NCBI GenBank assembly: GCA_020435085.1
Contig: JAGRAB010000178.1
Location: 1 to 7,869, forward strand
Direction of reading: 5' to 3'
Source: Bdellovibrionales bacterium
Lineage (GTDB): Bacteria; Bdellovibrionota; Bdellovibrionia; Bdellovibrionales; UBA1609
DNA: 7,869 nt
Part shown: positions 1-7,468 of the stretch, one piece after another
Layout of the letters: every line of letters starts with the position of its first letter
Numbering within the stretch: the first letter of the stretch is position 1
Notes under the pieces: model-generated
What the model was told of the DNA's origin: nothing
Database searches by the model: none
The model's input: the letters and a program-made list of their open reading frames with translations, nothing else
Translations under genes and position numbers: made by a program

Positions 1-32
1 CGTATTGACCGATAGATAAATGTCCTTAAGGA
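1..32 (+). repeat. Left terminal inverted repeat of the IS
   Basis: Aligned with the reverse complement of 1365-1396, about 25 of 32 positions match, allowing one single-base gap on each side. Shared blocks are CG.ATTGACCG at the tip (1-11), AAATGTCC (18-25) and AAGGA (28-32). The inner end contains the palindrome TCCTTAAGGA (23-32). The repeat begins on the first base of the window, so a few outer bases may be missing. Confidence 0.78.
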
Positions 33-65
33 GCAGTTAGTCATGATCCGGTTAACTGCTTTTTT
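32..65 (+). terminator. Rho-independent terminator-like hairpin reading into the IS
   Basis: AGCAGTTAGTC (32-42) pairs with GGTTAACTGCT (50-60) as an 11-bp stem with two G-U pairs and a 7-nt loop, followed directly by a run of Ts (60-65) and more T-rich sequence. The T-run follows only in the plus direction, so it would stop transcripts arriving from the left flank. It does not serve the transposase transcript. It overlaps the last codons and stop of the transposase gene. It could therefore protect the element from antisense read-through, or be the terminator of a neighbour captured at the junction. Confidence 0.5.
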
Positions 66-1195
66 CTTTTATGTTCTTCGACATGCTGGAAGAAGATCTT
101 TAGTTGATTCCTTAGTTCTTTTTTCAGCATAAATGGGTTGTGGTATTTGAGGTTATGTCTTAGTTGTTTTTTCACTCGGTTTAAGACGTGTTCTGATTCG
201 AGTAATCTTTGTGCTGGAGTTTTTGGCGTGTCGTATTTCTTTACAACTCTAGATCCAAGTCTCTCTTTTGAGATAAGTTTTAAATTTGGAATAAAATAGT
301 TTTGAAGCGGCGACCAGTAGGCTTTGTATATTTCATCCATCATTACTGATAATTCGAACTCATCGTACCTTTCATAGCCAAATATCTCTCGCACATGAGT
401 ATAGTTTTTTTGCTCTACATGACAGTTGTCGTTCTTTTTATAAGCCCTGCCTCTGACAAAAGAGAGTGGCTTTTCTCGTTTAAATAAATAATCACACAGT
501 TCATTATTCAAAAATTCACTGCCGTTGTCTGAGGACACACCGGTGAGTTTAAATGGCAGGCGTTTCTCTATTTTTGCAATAGCCTTTACTACTTGTTTAG
601 AGTCTTTTGTCCATGTGGCGGCGTTCTCTGTCCAACCACTCATGAGATCTGTCATCGTCAGGCTGTGAGCGTATTCTCCTGCAATATTATCATTACAGTG
701 AGCCACGGTATCCATCTCCATAAAACCAGGCTCCTTGATCTCGTCACCCAATATTTTTAGTGGGATCCTCTTCATCATGGCTTTAAGACCCTTTGTCGTG
801 CCTTTGCCTTTTTGTTTTGGACCGCGGTAAGGATTGAGTTTCTTATCGATCGTTGACGGAGCCATGCTCAGTAATTGGTCTTTGACTCTCCCTGGGCAAC
901 TATAATGCGGAAGCCACAACGGCAGTGCTGACTTTATTTTTTTCGAGCAGATGCGACCCATCTCATCCCACAAAATCTTCAGGTGATCTACGACTTCGGG
1001 GCCATATTTCACCTTGGGACCAGGACGGTTTTTTCGAGGCTCCAGTTTGCCGCTTAAGATACGGCTGGCGTGTTTTCTAGAGTAGCCGCTGTTGACGCAG
1101 AACTCTGACAAAATCCGGGTTTTTAAACTTTTCGGTGCGTTTTGGTAGCGTTTCCTTATTTTTTCAAGATAGACTTGTACTATCCGTTTTGGCAT
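41..1195 (-). CDS. DDE (rve/integrase core) transposase, IS481/ISNCY-like, family uncertain
   Basis: 384 aa. It would cut and rejoin the IS ends by the two-metal RNase H-fold mechanism. Residues ~24-50 form a helix-turn-helix-like segment (SGYSRKHASRIL), probably for binding the element ends. A basic linker (50-62) follows. The catalytic core spans ~155-275 with D162 (MDTVAH), D223 (SSDNGSEF) and E261 (CHVEQKN), giving D-x60-D-x37-E. The region 290-335 (NYFIPNLKLISKERLG, then YDTPKTPAQRLL) is of a type I recall as conserved C-terminal to the core in this transposase group. The C-terminus is Lys-rich. The start at 1195 is well supported: on the minus strand AAGGAGG lies 6 nt before the ATG. 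No frameshift or stop interrupts it, so it looks full length. The TGA stop (43-41) falls inside both the hairpin at 32-65 and the internal repeat 39-49. DDE transposase is near certain; the family name is not. Confidence 0.92.
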   Translation of the reverse strand: MPKRIVQVYLEKIRKRYQNAPKSLKTRILSEFCVNSGYSRKHASRILSGKLEPRKNRPGPKVKYGPEVVDHLKILWDEMGRICSKKIKSALPLWLPHYSCPGRVKDQLLSMAPSTIDKKLNPYRGPKQKGKGTTKGLKAMMKRIPLKILGDEIKEPGFMEMDTVAHCNDNIAGEYAHSLTMTDLMSGWTENAATWTKDSKQVVKAIAKIEKRLPFKLTGVSSDNGSEFLNNELCDYLFKREKPLSFVRGRAYKKNDNCHVEQKNYTHVREIFGYERYDEFELSVMMDEIYKAYWSPLQNYFIPNLKLISKERLGSRVVKKYDTPKTPAQRLLESEHVLNRVKKQLRHNLKYHNPFMLKKELRNQLKIFFQHVEEHKRKKQLTGS

Positions 1196-1255
1196 GACTC
1201 TCCTCCTTGAGTAGTCTTGAAATCTTTGAACAATTCCAATTTTACTCTGGCGTGA

Positions 1256-1266
1256 GGATCATGACT
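1256..1266. repeat. Internal 11-bp perfect inverted repeat partner of 39-49
   Basis: GGATCATGACT at 1256-1266 is the exact reverse complement of AGTCATGATCC at 39-49. The left copy covers the transposase stop codon. The right copy lies in the predicted 5' leader of the transposase mRNA, about 11 nt after the inferred start site. The two copies sit 38 and 130 bp in from the element tips. Possible roles are subterminal transposase-binding sites or long-range pairing of the mRNA ends; chance is less likely but possible. Confidence 0.45.
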
Positions 1267-1283
1267 CAACGGATTTTAGTACG

Positions 1284-1325
1284 ATTTTATAGGTACCTAG
1301 ACCTTGGTTCATTGACCTATATCAA
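1284..1325 (-). promoter_or_regulatory. Candidate transposase promoter with an FNR/CRP-family-like site at -41.5
   Basis: On the minus strand the sequence reads TTGAT-ATAG-GTCAA (1325 to 1312). This matches the FNR-family consensus TTGAT-N4-ATCAA at 9 of 10 half-site bases. After 22 nt comes TAAAAT (1289 to 1284), a 5/6 match to the -10 box, with no clear separate -35. With +1 set at 1277, the palindrome centre (1318.5) is at -41.5, the standard geometry of class II promoters activated by FNR/CRP-family proteins. The 5' UTR would be 82 nt. A 10-bp palindrome TAGGTACCTA (1290-1299) lies between the two boxes. Alternative: the ATTGACC heptamer in this site also occurs at both IS ends, so it may be a transposase-binding site for autorepression. 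Confidence 0.42.
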
Positions 1326-1364
1326 TCACACCGAAATCAACGACTCTGCACGTACACAGTCACT

Positions 1365-1396
1365 TCCTTCAGGGACATTTAATTGCGGTCAATTCG
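1365..1396 (-). repeat. Right terminal inverted repeat of the IS
   Basis: On the minus strand, reading inward from 1396, this gives CGAATTGACCG, then AAATGTCC (1380 to 1373), then AAGGA (1369 to 1365), mirroring the left end in order and spacing. It lies 83 bp upstream of the start codon of the PLD gene. Past 1396 no further similarity can be tested because the left counterpart is off the window. Confidence 0.78.
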
Positions 1397-1479
1397 GGCG
1401 CGCAGATAGCCCTGCCTCGTCAAAAAATGTCACTGCGTCGAACTTCTGGGCAAAATCTCAACTTCTCAAAGGGACCTTT

Positions 1480-3588
1480 ATGAATTTGTTTAAGTCCACT
1501 TTTTTTGCTTTTCTCTTTGTTTTTTCCCAGGCACGGGCGGATCTGAAACCCTTTTCGAGTGACCCCTCTGTTGATAAAATTGCTCCACAACTTGTTGCTC
1601 ACGGATATAATGACCTTTTTGAACTCGTTCGCTTTTTCTCATCAAATAAATCTGTCGTGAAATTTATTAAATCTTCACTCCCTGAACTACTCATATTAAG
1701 CGACTCAAGCAAAATGCAATTAGGAATTGATGGCGATCTAAAGACCATTCCCGAGCACTTATTTCTTCAAGTTTTTCGAAGCGATGTAAGTGTCTACAAC
1801 ACGGCATTTGAAATTTTCAAACAAGCTCAAAAAGCTCGAAACCCCGAAGAGGAACTTCAGGTTCTCAGTAAATACGCAGATAAATTTCAACAAAAGATTA
1901 CTCCAAAACTACTACTTGCTCAGAGTGCCTTATCTGGTGAGGCACAACTTAAGCCTCTGGAGCTTTATAACCCCAATATAAATGACCATGGTGGTATTCG
2001 AGGTGTTTTTATGTTTGCAAATACCCCTCGAATTGTTAATGGCCAACTGCTGCCGGCAAACAACCTTATTGAAACCGTTACTGACTTTATACGCTCAGCC
2101 AAAAAAGAAATTGTACTTAATATTTTTGATTTTGATATTGAAGAAATTGCTGATGCTTTAATTGAAGCCGCCAACCGAGGCGTTCAAATACGTGTAGGAA
2201 TGGATGCTGGTGTTATTGAAGCTAGACCCGAAGTAAAAGCTATTTACGAAAAGCTTAAGACCTCTTTGCCCGAGAGACGTGGTCATAAGGTTCATGCCGT
2301 AGATTCTGTTAGCCTCAATCATCAAAAATTGATTGCCTCTGATTGGACGCTCCCTGGCAAAGGACGCGTGCTTACATCAAGTGGAAATTTAACTCATTCA
2401 GGTCTCAACTTACATGGGGACACCTCAGATACAACTCTTATGAAAACGCTCTTGGAGGCAGAAAAAGAGTTGCAACTGCAAATCCCACAAAATCTTCGCA
2501 CGGAGCTTTTCCGAATAACTCAAGACTTTCGGAAACAAAAAGGCGATGGTGTTTACTCTGAGCCGGAGAGGCAAGCATTCTTTAAGAAAATCGAACTTGT
2601 TGCTGCAAAAATTAATAATGGTCCAGAAACTTTAAAGGCATTAAAGCCCACTCTTGAAAAGTTGATGGATTATTCCGTACCAAATGCCAACCACATGGTG
2701 ATCTATCATAGTGATAGCTTCGCTCAGCTTGTGAACCATGAGTTAAGCAAGACAATTGATCTTGAAATGAAAGGAAAGGCTGGAGATAACCCCTATCCCT
2801 ATAGTAGCATTTATAAAATTTGTCGCACGAATGGGACTGGTTGCATTTTTGTGAGTTTTTCGCCGAATGGCGGCTATGGTGAAATCAATTTACTTTTGGC
2901 TAACTTAATTCATCATATTCCTGGCAATATTAATATGCTTCAATTTGCTTTTTCTTCGAAAGAGGTTTATGAAGCTCTTCTTGAGGCTATTTACGAAGAC
3001 AACCGCGAGTTTCGGTCTGTGGGCGAAGCCCCCTTTGCACTTTCCTATTGGAGTGTTTTTTTAAAACTCGCAGGCATCAAACGCCCCTCTCCTCAACAAA
3101 AAGAAAACTCTGGGGTTGAAGACTTTTATTATATTGACGAAAACTTCTCCCACCTCGATCATCCTCAATACAAAAACATTGTTGAGAAAATCCGCGTCGC
3201 CCCCCAAATTTACGGAAATCGAGCTGTTAAAATTGCCAATACTTCTCTTGGCATTACTTCAAAACTTCACCACAAAATCATTACCATTGGTGACTTGGTT
3301 TCAACACCAGGAACGTCGCATAATTTTTCTGAAGGAGCTCTTTCAAATCAAGAACAAATTATTGTTGCCGTCGATAAAGAGTTAACCTCATTTATTAACT
3401 CTATTTTTGAGTATATTTATGCACAGACTAATGAAAAAGATGGCATTTTAAATGTCACAATTGAACGAAACGCTCGCCAAAAAGTAAATCCTACAGCACC
3501 GATGAGTAAAAAAGAGCCTTTACCGATTTGGCCGAAAGAACTTGATACCCTGGACGCTGAGGATTGTGAAGCTTTGTTAAATTTATAA
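1480..3588 (+). CDS. Exported phospholipase D-fold (HKD) protein with two PLD modules
   Basis: 702 aa. The start is the ATG at 1480: AAAGGGA (1468-1474) lies 5 nt upstream, and the protein then opens with a classic Sec signal peptide, a short basic start, a hydrophobic FFAFLFVF core and an ARA|D signal-peptidase I site after residue 20. The mature protein would be periplasmic, secreted or delivered outside. Residues ~20-175 are mostly helical and unrecognised. PLD module 1 (~190-310) has H281-x-K283-x4-D288 and S-S-G-N (300-303). A mostly helical insert (~310-400) follows. Module 2 (~400-640) has H597-x-K599 with D605 one residue later than canonical, and G-T-S-H-N (611-615) instead of G-S-x-N. 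In this superfamily two HKD motifs form one active site that cleaves phosphodiesters of phospholipids or nucleic acids through a phosphohistidine. Substrate unknown: lipase, nuclease or cardiolipin-synthase-like activity are all possible. Monocistronic; its promoter is not evident. Confidence 0.88.
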   Translation: MNLFKSTFFAFLFVFSQARADLKPFSSDPSVDKIAPQLVAHGYNDLFELVRFFSSNKSVVKFIKSSLPELLILSDSSKMQLGIDGDLKTIPEHLFLQVFRSDVSVYNTAFEIFKQAQKARNPEEELQVLSKYADKFQQKITPKLLLAQSALSGEAQLKPLELYNPNINDHGGIRGVFMFANTPRIVNGQLLPANNLIETVTDFIRSAKKEIVLNIFDFDIEEIADALIEAANRGVQIRVGMDAGVIEARPEVKAIYEKLKTSLPERRGHKVHAVDSVSLNHQKLIASDWTLPGKGRVLTSSGNLTHSGLNLHGDTSDTTLMKTLLEAEKELQLQIPQNLRTELFRITQDFRKQKGDGVYSEPERQAFFKKIELVAAKINNGPETLKALKPTLEKLMDYSVPNANHMVIYHSDSFAQLVNHELSKTIDLEMKGKAGDNPYPYSSIYKICRTNGTGCIFVSFSPNGGYGEINLLLANLIHHIPGNINMLQFAFSSKEVYEALLEAIYEDNREFRSVGEAPFALSYWSVFLKLAGIKRPSPQQKENSGVEDFYYIDENFSHLDHPQYKNIVEKIRVAPQIYGNRAVKIANTSLGITSKLHHKIITIGDLVSTPGTSHNFSEGALSNQEQIIVAVDKELTSFINSIFEYIYAQTNEKDGILNVTIERNARQKVNPTAPMSKKEPLPIWPKELDTLDAEDCEALLNL

Positions 3589-3625
3589 GCATTTGAAAAT
3601 ATTGGTCTAATTTGTATTTTTACAG

Positions 3626-3656
3626 GGGTGGCATGCCACCCTTCTCGCCTTTCTTT
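3626..3656 (+). terminator. Possible terminator: perfect 16-bp palindrome plus T-rich tail
   Basis: GGGTGGCATGCCACCC (3626-3641) is a perfect palindrome that folds as a 6-bp GC-rich stem with a CATG loop. It lies 37 nt after the PLD stop codon. The following bases are T/C-rich (9 T in 15) rather than a clean T-run, so termination would be imperfect. It probably ends the PLD transcript before the ribosomal operon. It could alternatively be a protein-binding palindrome upstream of rpsB. Confidence 0.45.
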
Positions 3657-3742
3657 AAGAGATCTCTCTCTGTTCCTTCGCCTTGCGCATCATAGGCATC
3701 CGTGTTACACCGATCCAAATAATAATACGCACCTCGAGCTGT

Positions 3743-3795
3743 TCCTGGTCCTTTAAGAAAGAGGCCAAGGCCCGAGGGAGGTAATAACCAGGAGG
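3743..3795 (+). promoter_or_regulatory. rpsB leader: Shine-Dalgarno partly sequestered by an upstream arm
   Basis: TCCTGGT (3743-3749) is exactly complementary to ACCAGGA (3787-3793). The latter covers the first four bases of the rpsB Shine-Dalgarno AGGAGG (3790-3795), which sits 7 nt before the ATG at 3803. The enclosed 37 nt contain small complementary segments. CCTCG (3732-3736) could pair with CGAGG (3773-3777) to make a pseudoknot. Known: rpsB is feedback-regulated through its leader by S2 in E. coli. Inference: this leader may work similarly, though no sequence match to the E. coli element is claimed. Confidence 0.35.
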
Positions 3796-3802
3796 ACAAT
3801 CT

Positions 3803-4711
3803 ATGATTACCATGAAGCAAATGCTTGATGCCGGCGTTCACTTTGGACACCAAACCCAACGCTGGAACCCTAAAATGAAACCATACGTCTACACGGACCG
3901 CGGTGGCATTCATATCATCGATCTTCAAAAATCTGTCGTTCACGCAAAAGCAGCTGCTGAATTTGTTAAAAAAATTGCGAGTAATGGCGCGACAATGATT
4001 TTTGTGGGAACAAAAAAGCAAGCCGTTGAACCCATCACTCAAGCGGCTGAAAAAGCCGGTCAGTTCTACGTCACAAAACGTTGGCTCGGTGGAACCCTCA
4101 CAAACTTTCAAACCGTAAAATCCAGTATTGATCGCCTCAAGAAAATCGATCAAATGCGAGAAAAAGGCGAGCTTGATTTCTTTTCTAAAAAAGAACGCGC
4201 TCGTATCGAAAAAGAATACATCAAACTCAAAGACTACTTAGATGGTATTCGTGATATGAAAGAACCTCCTGGCCTTATGTTTGTTGTTGATCTCAATAAA
4301 GAACATATTGCGGTTGCAGAAGCTCGTCGTCTTGGCATTCCTGTTGTTGGTATCGCTGATACAAATACAGACCCTGAAACAATTGATTATCCTATTCCAG
4401 GAAACGACGATGCCATTCGCTCCATTAAACTTTTTGCTAATATGGTTGCTGAGGCCTTCCTTGAAGGACAAAAAGAATGGGAAGTAAAACGTCGTGCAAT
4501 GGCTGTTGAAAAAGAAGCCGTAACTGCAAAAGAAGAGGCGACGACAAAAGCTGCGGCGGCAACACCTGCTGGAGATGGCCCATCGGTTGTGAAGGTTTCT
4601 AAAGGCAGAAAACTTGTTGCTGCTGGTATGGCCGAAGATGCTGAAATCCAAGCAGAGGTTGAAGCTGAAATCACTGATGGCGATAGTAAAACAGAAGAAG
4701 ATTCTGAATAA
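3803..4711 (+). CDS. rpsB: 30S ribosomal protein S2
   Basis: 302 aa. S2 binds the 30S subunit near the head/body junction, joins late in assembly and is needed for S1 binding and mRNA placement. The N-terminal S2 signature is clear (LDAGVHFGHQTQRWNPKMKP, ~8-27). It is followed by FVGTKKQA (67-74), KRWLGGTLTN (92-101), a helical coiled-coil hairpin (~105-150), LGIPVVGIADTN (177-188) and IPGNDDAIRS (198-207). The start is fixed by AGGAGG 7 nt upstream. The core ends near residue 230, as in the ~240-aa bacterial family. The last ~70 residues are an Ala/Glu/Lys-rich tail ending acidic (KTEEDSE), probably disordered and absent from E. coli S2. First gene of the operon; 40 nt before tsf. Confidence 0.98.
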   Translation: MITMKQMLDAGVHFGHQTQRWNPKMKPYVYTDRGGIHIIDLQKSVVHAKAAAEFVKKIASNGATMIFVGTKKQAVEPITQAAEKAGQFYVTKRWLGGTLTNFQTVKSSIDRLKKIDQMREKGELDFFSKKERARIEKEYIKLKDYLDGIRDMKEPPGLMFVVDLNKEHIAVAEARRLGIPVVGIADTNTDPETIDYPIPGNDDAIRSIKLFANMVAEAFLEGQKEWEVKRRAMAVEKEAVTAKEEATTKAAAATPAGDGPSVVKVSKGRKLVAAGMAEDAEIQAEVEAEITDGDSKTEEDSE

Positions 4712-4751
4712 TTTTTGTTCATTTCAAACGTAAAAAGAAAGGCTCGTAAAA

Positions 4752-6121
<1,370 letters not shown>

Positions 6122-6135
6122 AGAAGGAGTTTGCT

Positions 6136-6693
6136 ATGATAGACGGAGTTTTTAAAGCTGCTGAAAACAAAATGAAGAGCGCGCTTGAGGCCCTTGGCAA
6201 CGAATTAAAAAAAGTTCGCACCGGTCGTGCGCAAGTCTCTATGCTTGATAGCGTAAAGGTGAACTACTACGGAACCCCAACGCCCCTGAATCAGGTCGCT
6301 GCTGTTTCCACCCCCGACGCACGCTCTTTTTTGATTTCGCCGTGGGAAGCCTCTGTTTTAAAAGATATTGAAAGTGCTCTTGTAAAAGCAGATCTTGGTA
6401 TGTCTCCTCAAAATGATGGAAAAGTCATTCGCCTAAAAGTTCCTGAACTCACTGAAGAACGCAGAAAAGATCTTGTAAAAACTGTTAAAAAAATTGCTGA
6501 AGATGCAAGAGTGGCTGTTCGTATGGCCCGTCGAGAAGCCAATGATGAAGTCAAAAAAGCGGAGAAGGCAAAAGAAATTAGTGAAGATGACTTGAAACGC
6601 AGTGAAGCTGAAATTCAAAAATTGACGGATAAATATATCGCAAAAGTTGACGAAGCTGGCGACGATAAAGAAAAAGATTTAATGACCGTTTAA
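6136..6693 (+). CDS. frr: Ribosome recycling factor
   Basis: 185 aa, the same length as the E. coli protein. With EF-G it splits post-termination ribosomes and frees mRNA and tRNA. Domain I is a three-helix bundle (1-~30 and ~105-185) and domain II a small beta domain (~31-104). Conserved segments: KVRTGRA (26-32), YYGTPTPL (44-51), LTEERRKDL (105-113), VAVRMARREAND (126-137, including the conserved Arg pair 132-133 at the hinge-facing helix) and KEISEDD. The ATG has a strong AAGGAG 6 nt upstream, and the gene starts 14 nt after pyrH. Confidence 0.98.
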   Translation: MIDGVFKAAENKMKSALEALGNELKKVRTGRAQVSMLDSVKVNYYGTPTPLNQVAAVSTPDARSFLISPWEASVLKDIESALVKADLGMSPQNDGKVIRLKVPELTEERRKDLVKTVKKIAEDARVAVRMARREANDEVKKAEKAKEISEDDLKRSEAEIQKLTDKYIAKVDEAGDDKEKDLMTV

Positions 6694-6707
6694 TTTGGAG
6701 ACATCTT

Positions 6708-7466
6708 GTGCAACTACCAAAGCATGTGGCAATCATTATGGATGGAAATGGTCGCTGGGCAAAAGCTCGCGGGCACAACCGTTTTTTTGGACACATCCGT
6801 GGTGCTAAGCGTGCCAAGCAAATTATTGAAGAATGTGCTCGCCTTAACGTTCAAAACCTTACACTTTTTACGTTCTCTACAGAAAATTGGAAGCGTCCCG
6901 CAGAAGAAGTTAATTTTTTAATGCTTCTTCTGCGAAAAAGATTAAAGAGTGAGACAAAAAACCTTATTAAAAATAATATTCGCTTCCACTGCATTGGTGA
7001 TCTTAGTCAACTGCCGACGAGCGTTCTCGACCAAGTAAATAACACAATTGAACAAACTAAAAATAATACAGGAATGAATCTCACTTTTGCCCTCAACTAT
7101 GGTGGCCGCCAAGAGATTATTTCGGCAGTTAAATCTTTAGCAGAAGATGTCGATGCCGGCAGAATTGAACCAAAAGATATTGATGAAGCCCTTATTTCAA
7201 ATAAACTTCCATCATCGTTTTTACAAGACCCTGACTTAATTATTCGAACAAGTGGTGAATCTCGCCTTTCCAATTTTTTCCTTTGGCAAGCCGCCTATGC
7301 AGAGTTCTATGTGACTCCCATTTACTGGCCAGACTTTGATGCTGAGGCTCTCCAAGATGCTTTTTCAAAATTTGCACTTATCGAACGTCGTTTTGGAATG
7401 ACTAGCGAACAAGTGTTAAAAAACCTTTTTGATGGAAACAACTCTCCTCCTATTGACTTGGTCTAA
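6708..7466 (+). CDS. uppS: Undecaprenyl diphosphate synthase (cis-prenyltransferase)
   Basis: 252 aa, normal length. It condenses eight isopentenyl diphosphates onto farnesyl diphosphate with cis double bonds, making the C55 carrier precursor for peptidoglycan and other wall polymers; peripheral at the inner membrane. Seen: HVAIIMDGNGRWAKARG (6-22) with the catalytic Asp D12, H29, FSTENWKRP (56-64), LNYGGRQEI (129-137), then R180-T-S-G-E and R186-x-S188-N for diphosphate binding, and E199 in AYAEFY, corresponding to the Mg-binding E213 of E. coli. The start is a GTG with GGAG 7 nt upstream, 14 nt after frr. There is no earlier in-frame start with a better site. Ends 2 nt before cdsA. Confidence 0.97.
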   Translation: MQLPKHVAIIMDGNGRWAKARGHNRFFGHIRGAKRAKQIIEECARLNVQNLTLFTFSTENWKRPAEEVNFLMLLLRKRLKSETKNLIKNNIRFHCIGDLSQLPTSVLDQVNNTIEQTKNNTGMNLTFALNYGGRQEIISAVKSLAEDVDAGRIEPKDIDEALISNKLPSSFLQDPDLIIRTSGESRLSNFFLWQAAYAEFYVTPIYWPDFDAEALQDAFSKFALIERRFGMTSEQVLKNLFDGNNSPPIDLV

Positions 7467-7468
7467 AG

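Larger units (their letters stand above)
1..1396 (-). mobile_element. Insertion sequence with one DDE transposase gene, bounded by ~32-bp imperfect inverted repeats
   Basis: Seen: one long transposase ORF on the minus strand lies between two imperfect inverted repeats, 1-32 and the reverse complement of 1365-1396. The outermost shared bases are CG at position 1 and at 1396, so the element is about 1.4 kb, or slightly longer if its left tip starts before the window. Both ends carry the ATTGACCG and AAATGTCC blocks. Between the transposase start (1195) and the right tip there are about 200 bp of promoter DNA. Inference: the element looks intact and potentially active, because the ORF is unbroken, the DDE triad is present and the Shine-Dalgarno is perfect. 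The target duplication cannot be checked because the left flank is outside the window. The exact IS family (IS481-like, ISNCY or another rve-type group) is uncertain. Confidence 0.8.

Noticed and set aside
39..1266. The 11-bp inverted repeat as the true IS termini (39-1266)
   Set aside because: The outer 32-bp repeats give longer, ordered similarity, and using 39 as the tip would place the transposase stop codon inside the terminal bases.
4..1317. ATTGACC at 4-10 and 1311-1317 as a target-site duplication flanking the IS
   Set aside because: The inverted-repeat alignment places the IS ends at about 1 and 1396, so both copies are internal; sequences inside this pair show no inverted symmetry.
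1207..1479. In-frame N-terminal extension of the PLD protein from a TTG at 1207 (91 extra residues)
   Set aside because: It crosses the IS right inverted repeat and the transposase promoter, begins inside the transposase ribosome site, and would bury an obvious signal peptide; ATG 1480 has its own ribosome site.
2343..2561. 72-aa plus-strand ORF within the PLD gene, and similar short ORFs at 1790-1981 and 3116-3385
   Set aside because: Shadow frames of the long PLD CDS, with unlikely composition and no ribosome sites.
3683..3711. rpsB promoter as TTGCGC (3683-3688) with TACACC (3706-3711), 17-nt spacer
   Set aside because: The -10 match is poor, and AT-rich alternatives near 3717-3728 lack a -35; a promoter is expected in 3642-3742, but I cannot place it.
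3620..4153. 177-aa minus-strand ORF
   Set aside because: Antisense to the unmistakable rpsB and its leader; no ribosome site or recognisable domain. Other long alternative-frame ORFs over tsf, pyrH, frr, uppS and cdsA were dropped for the same reason.
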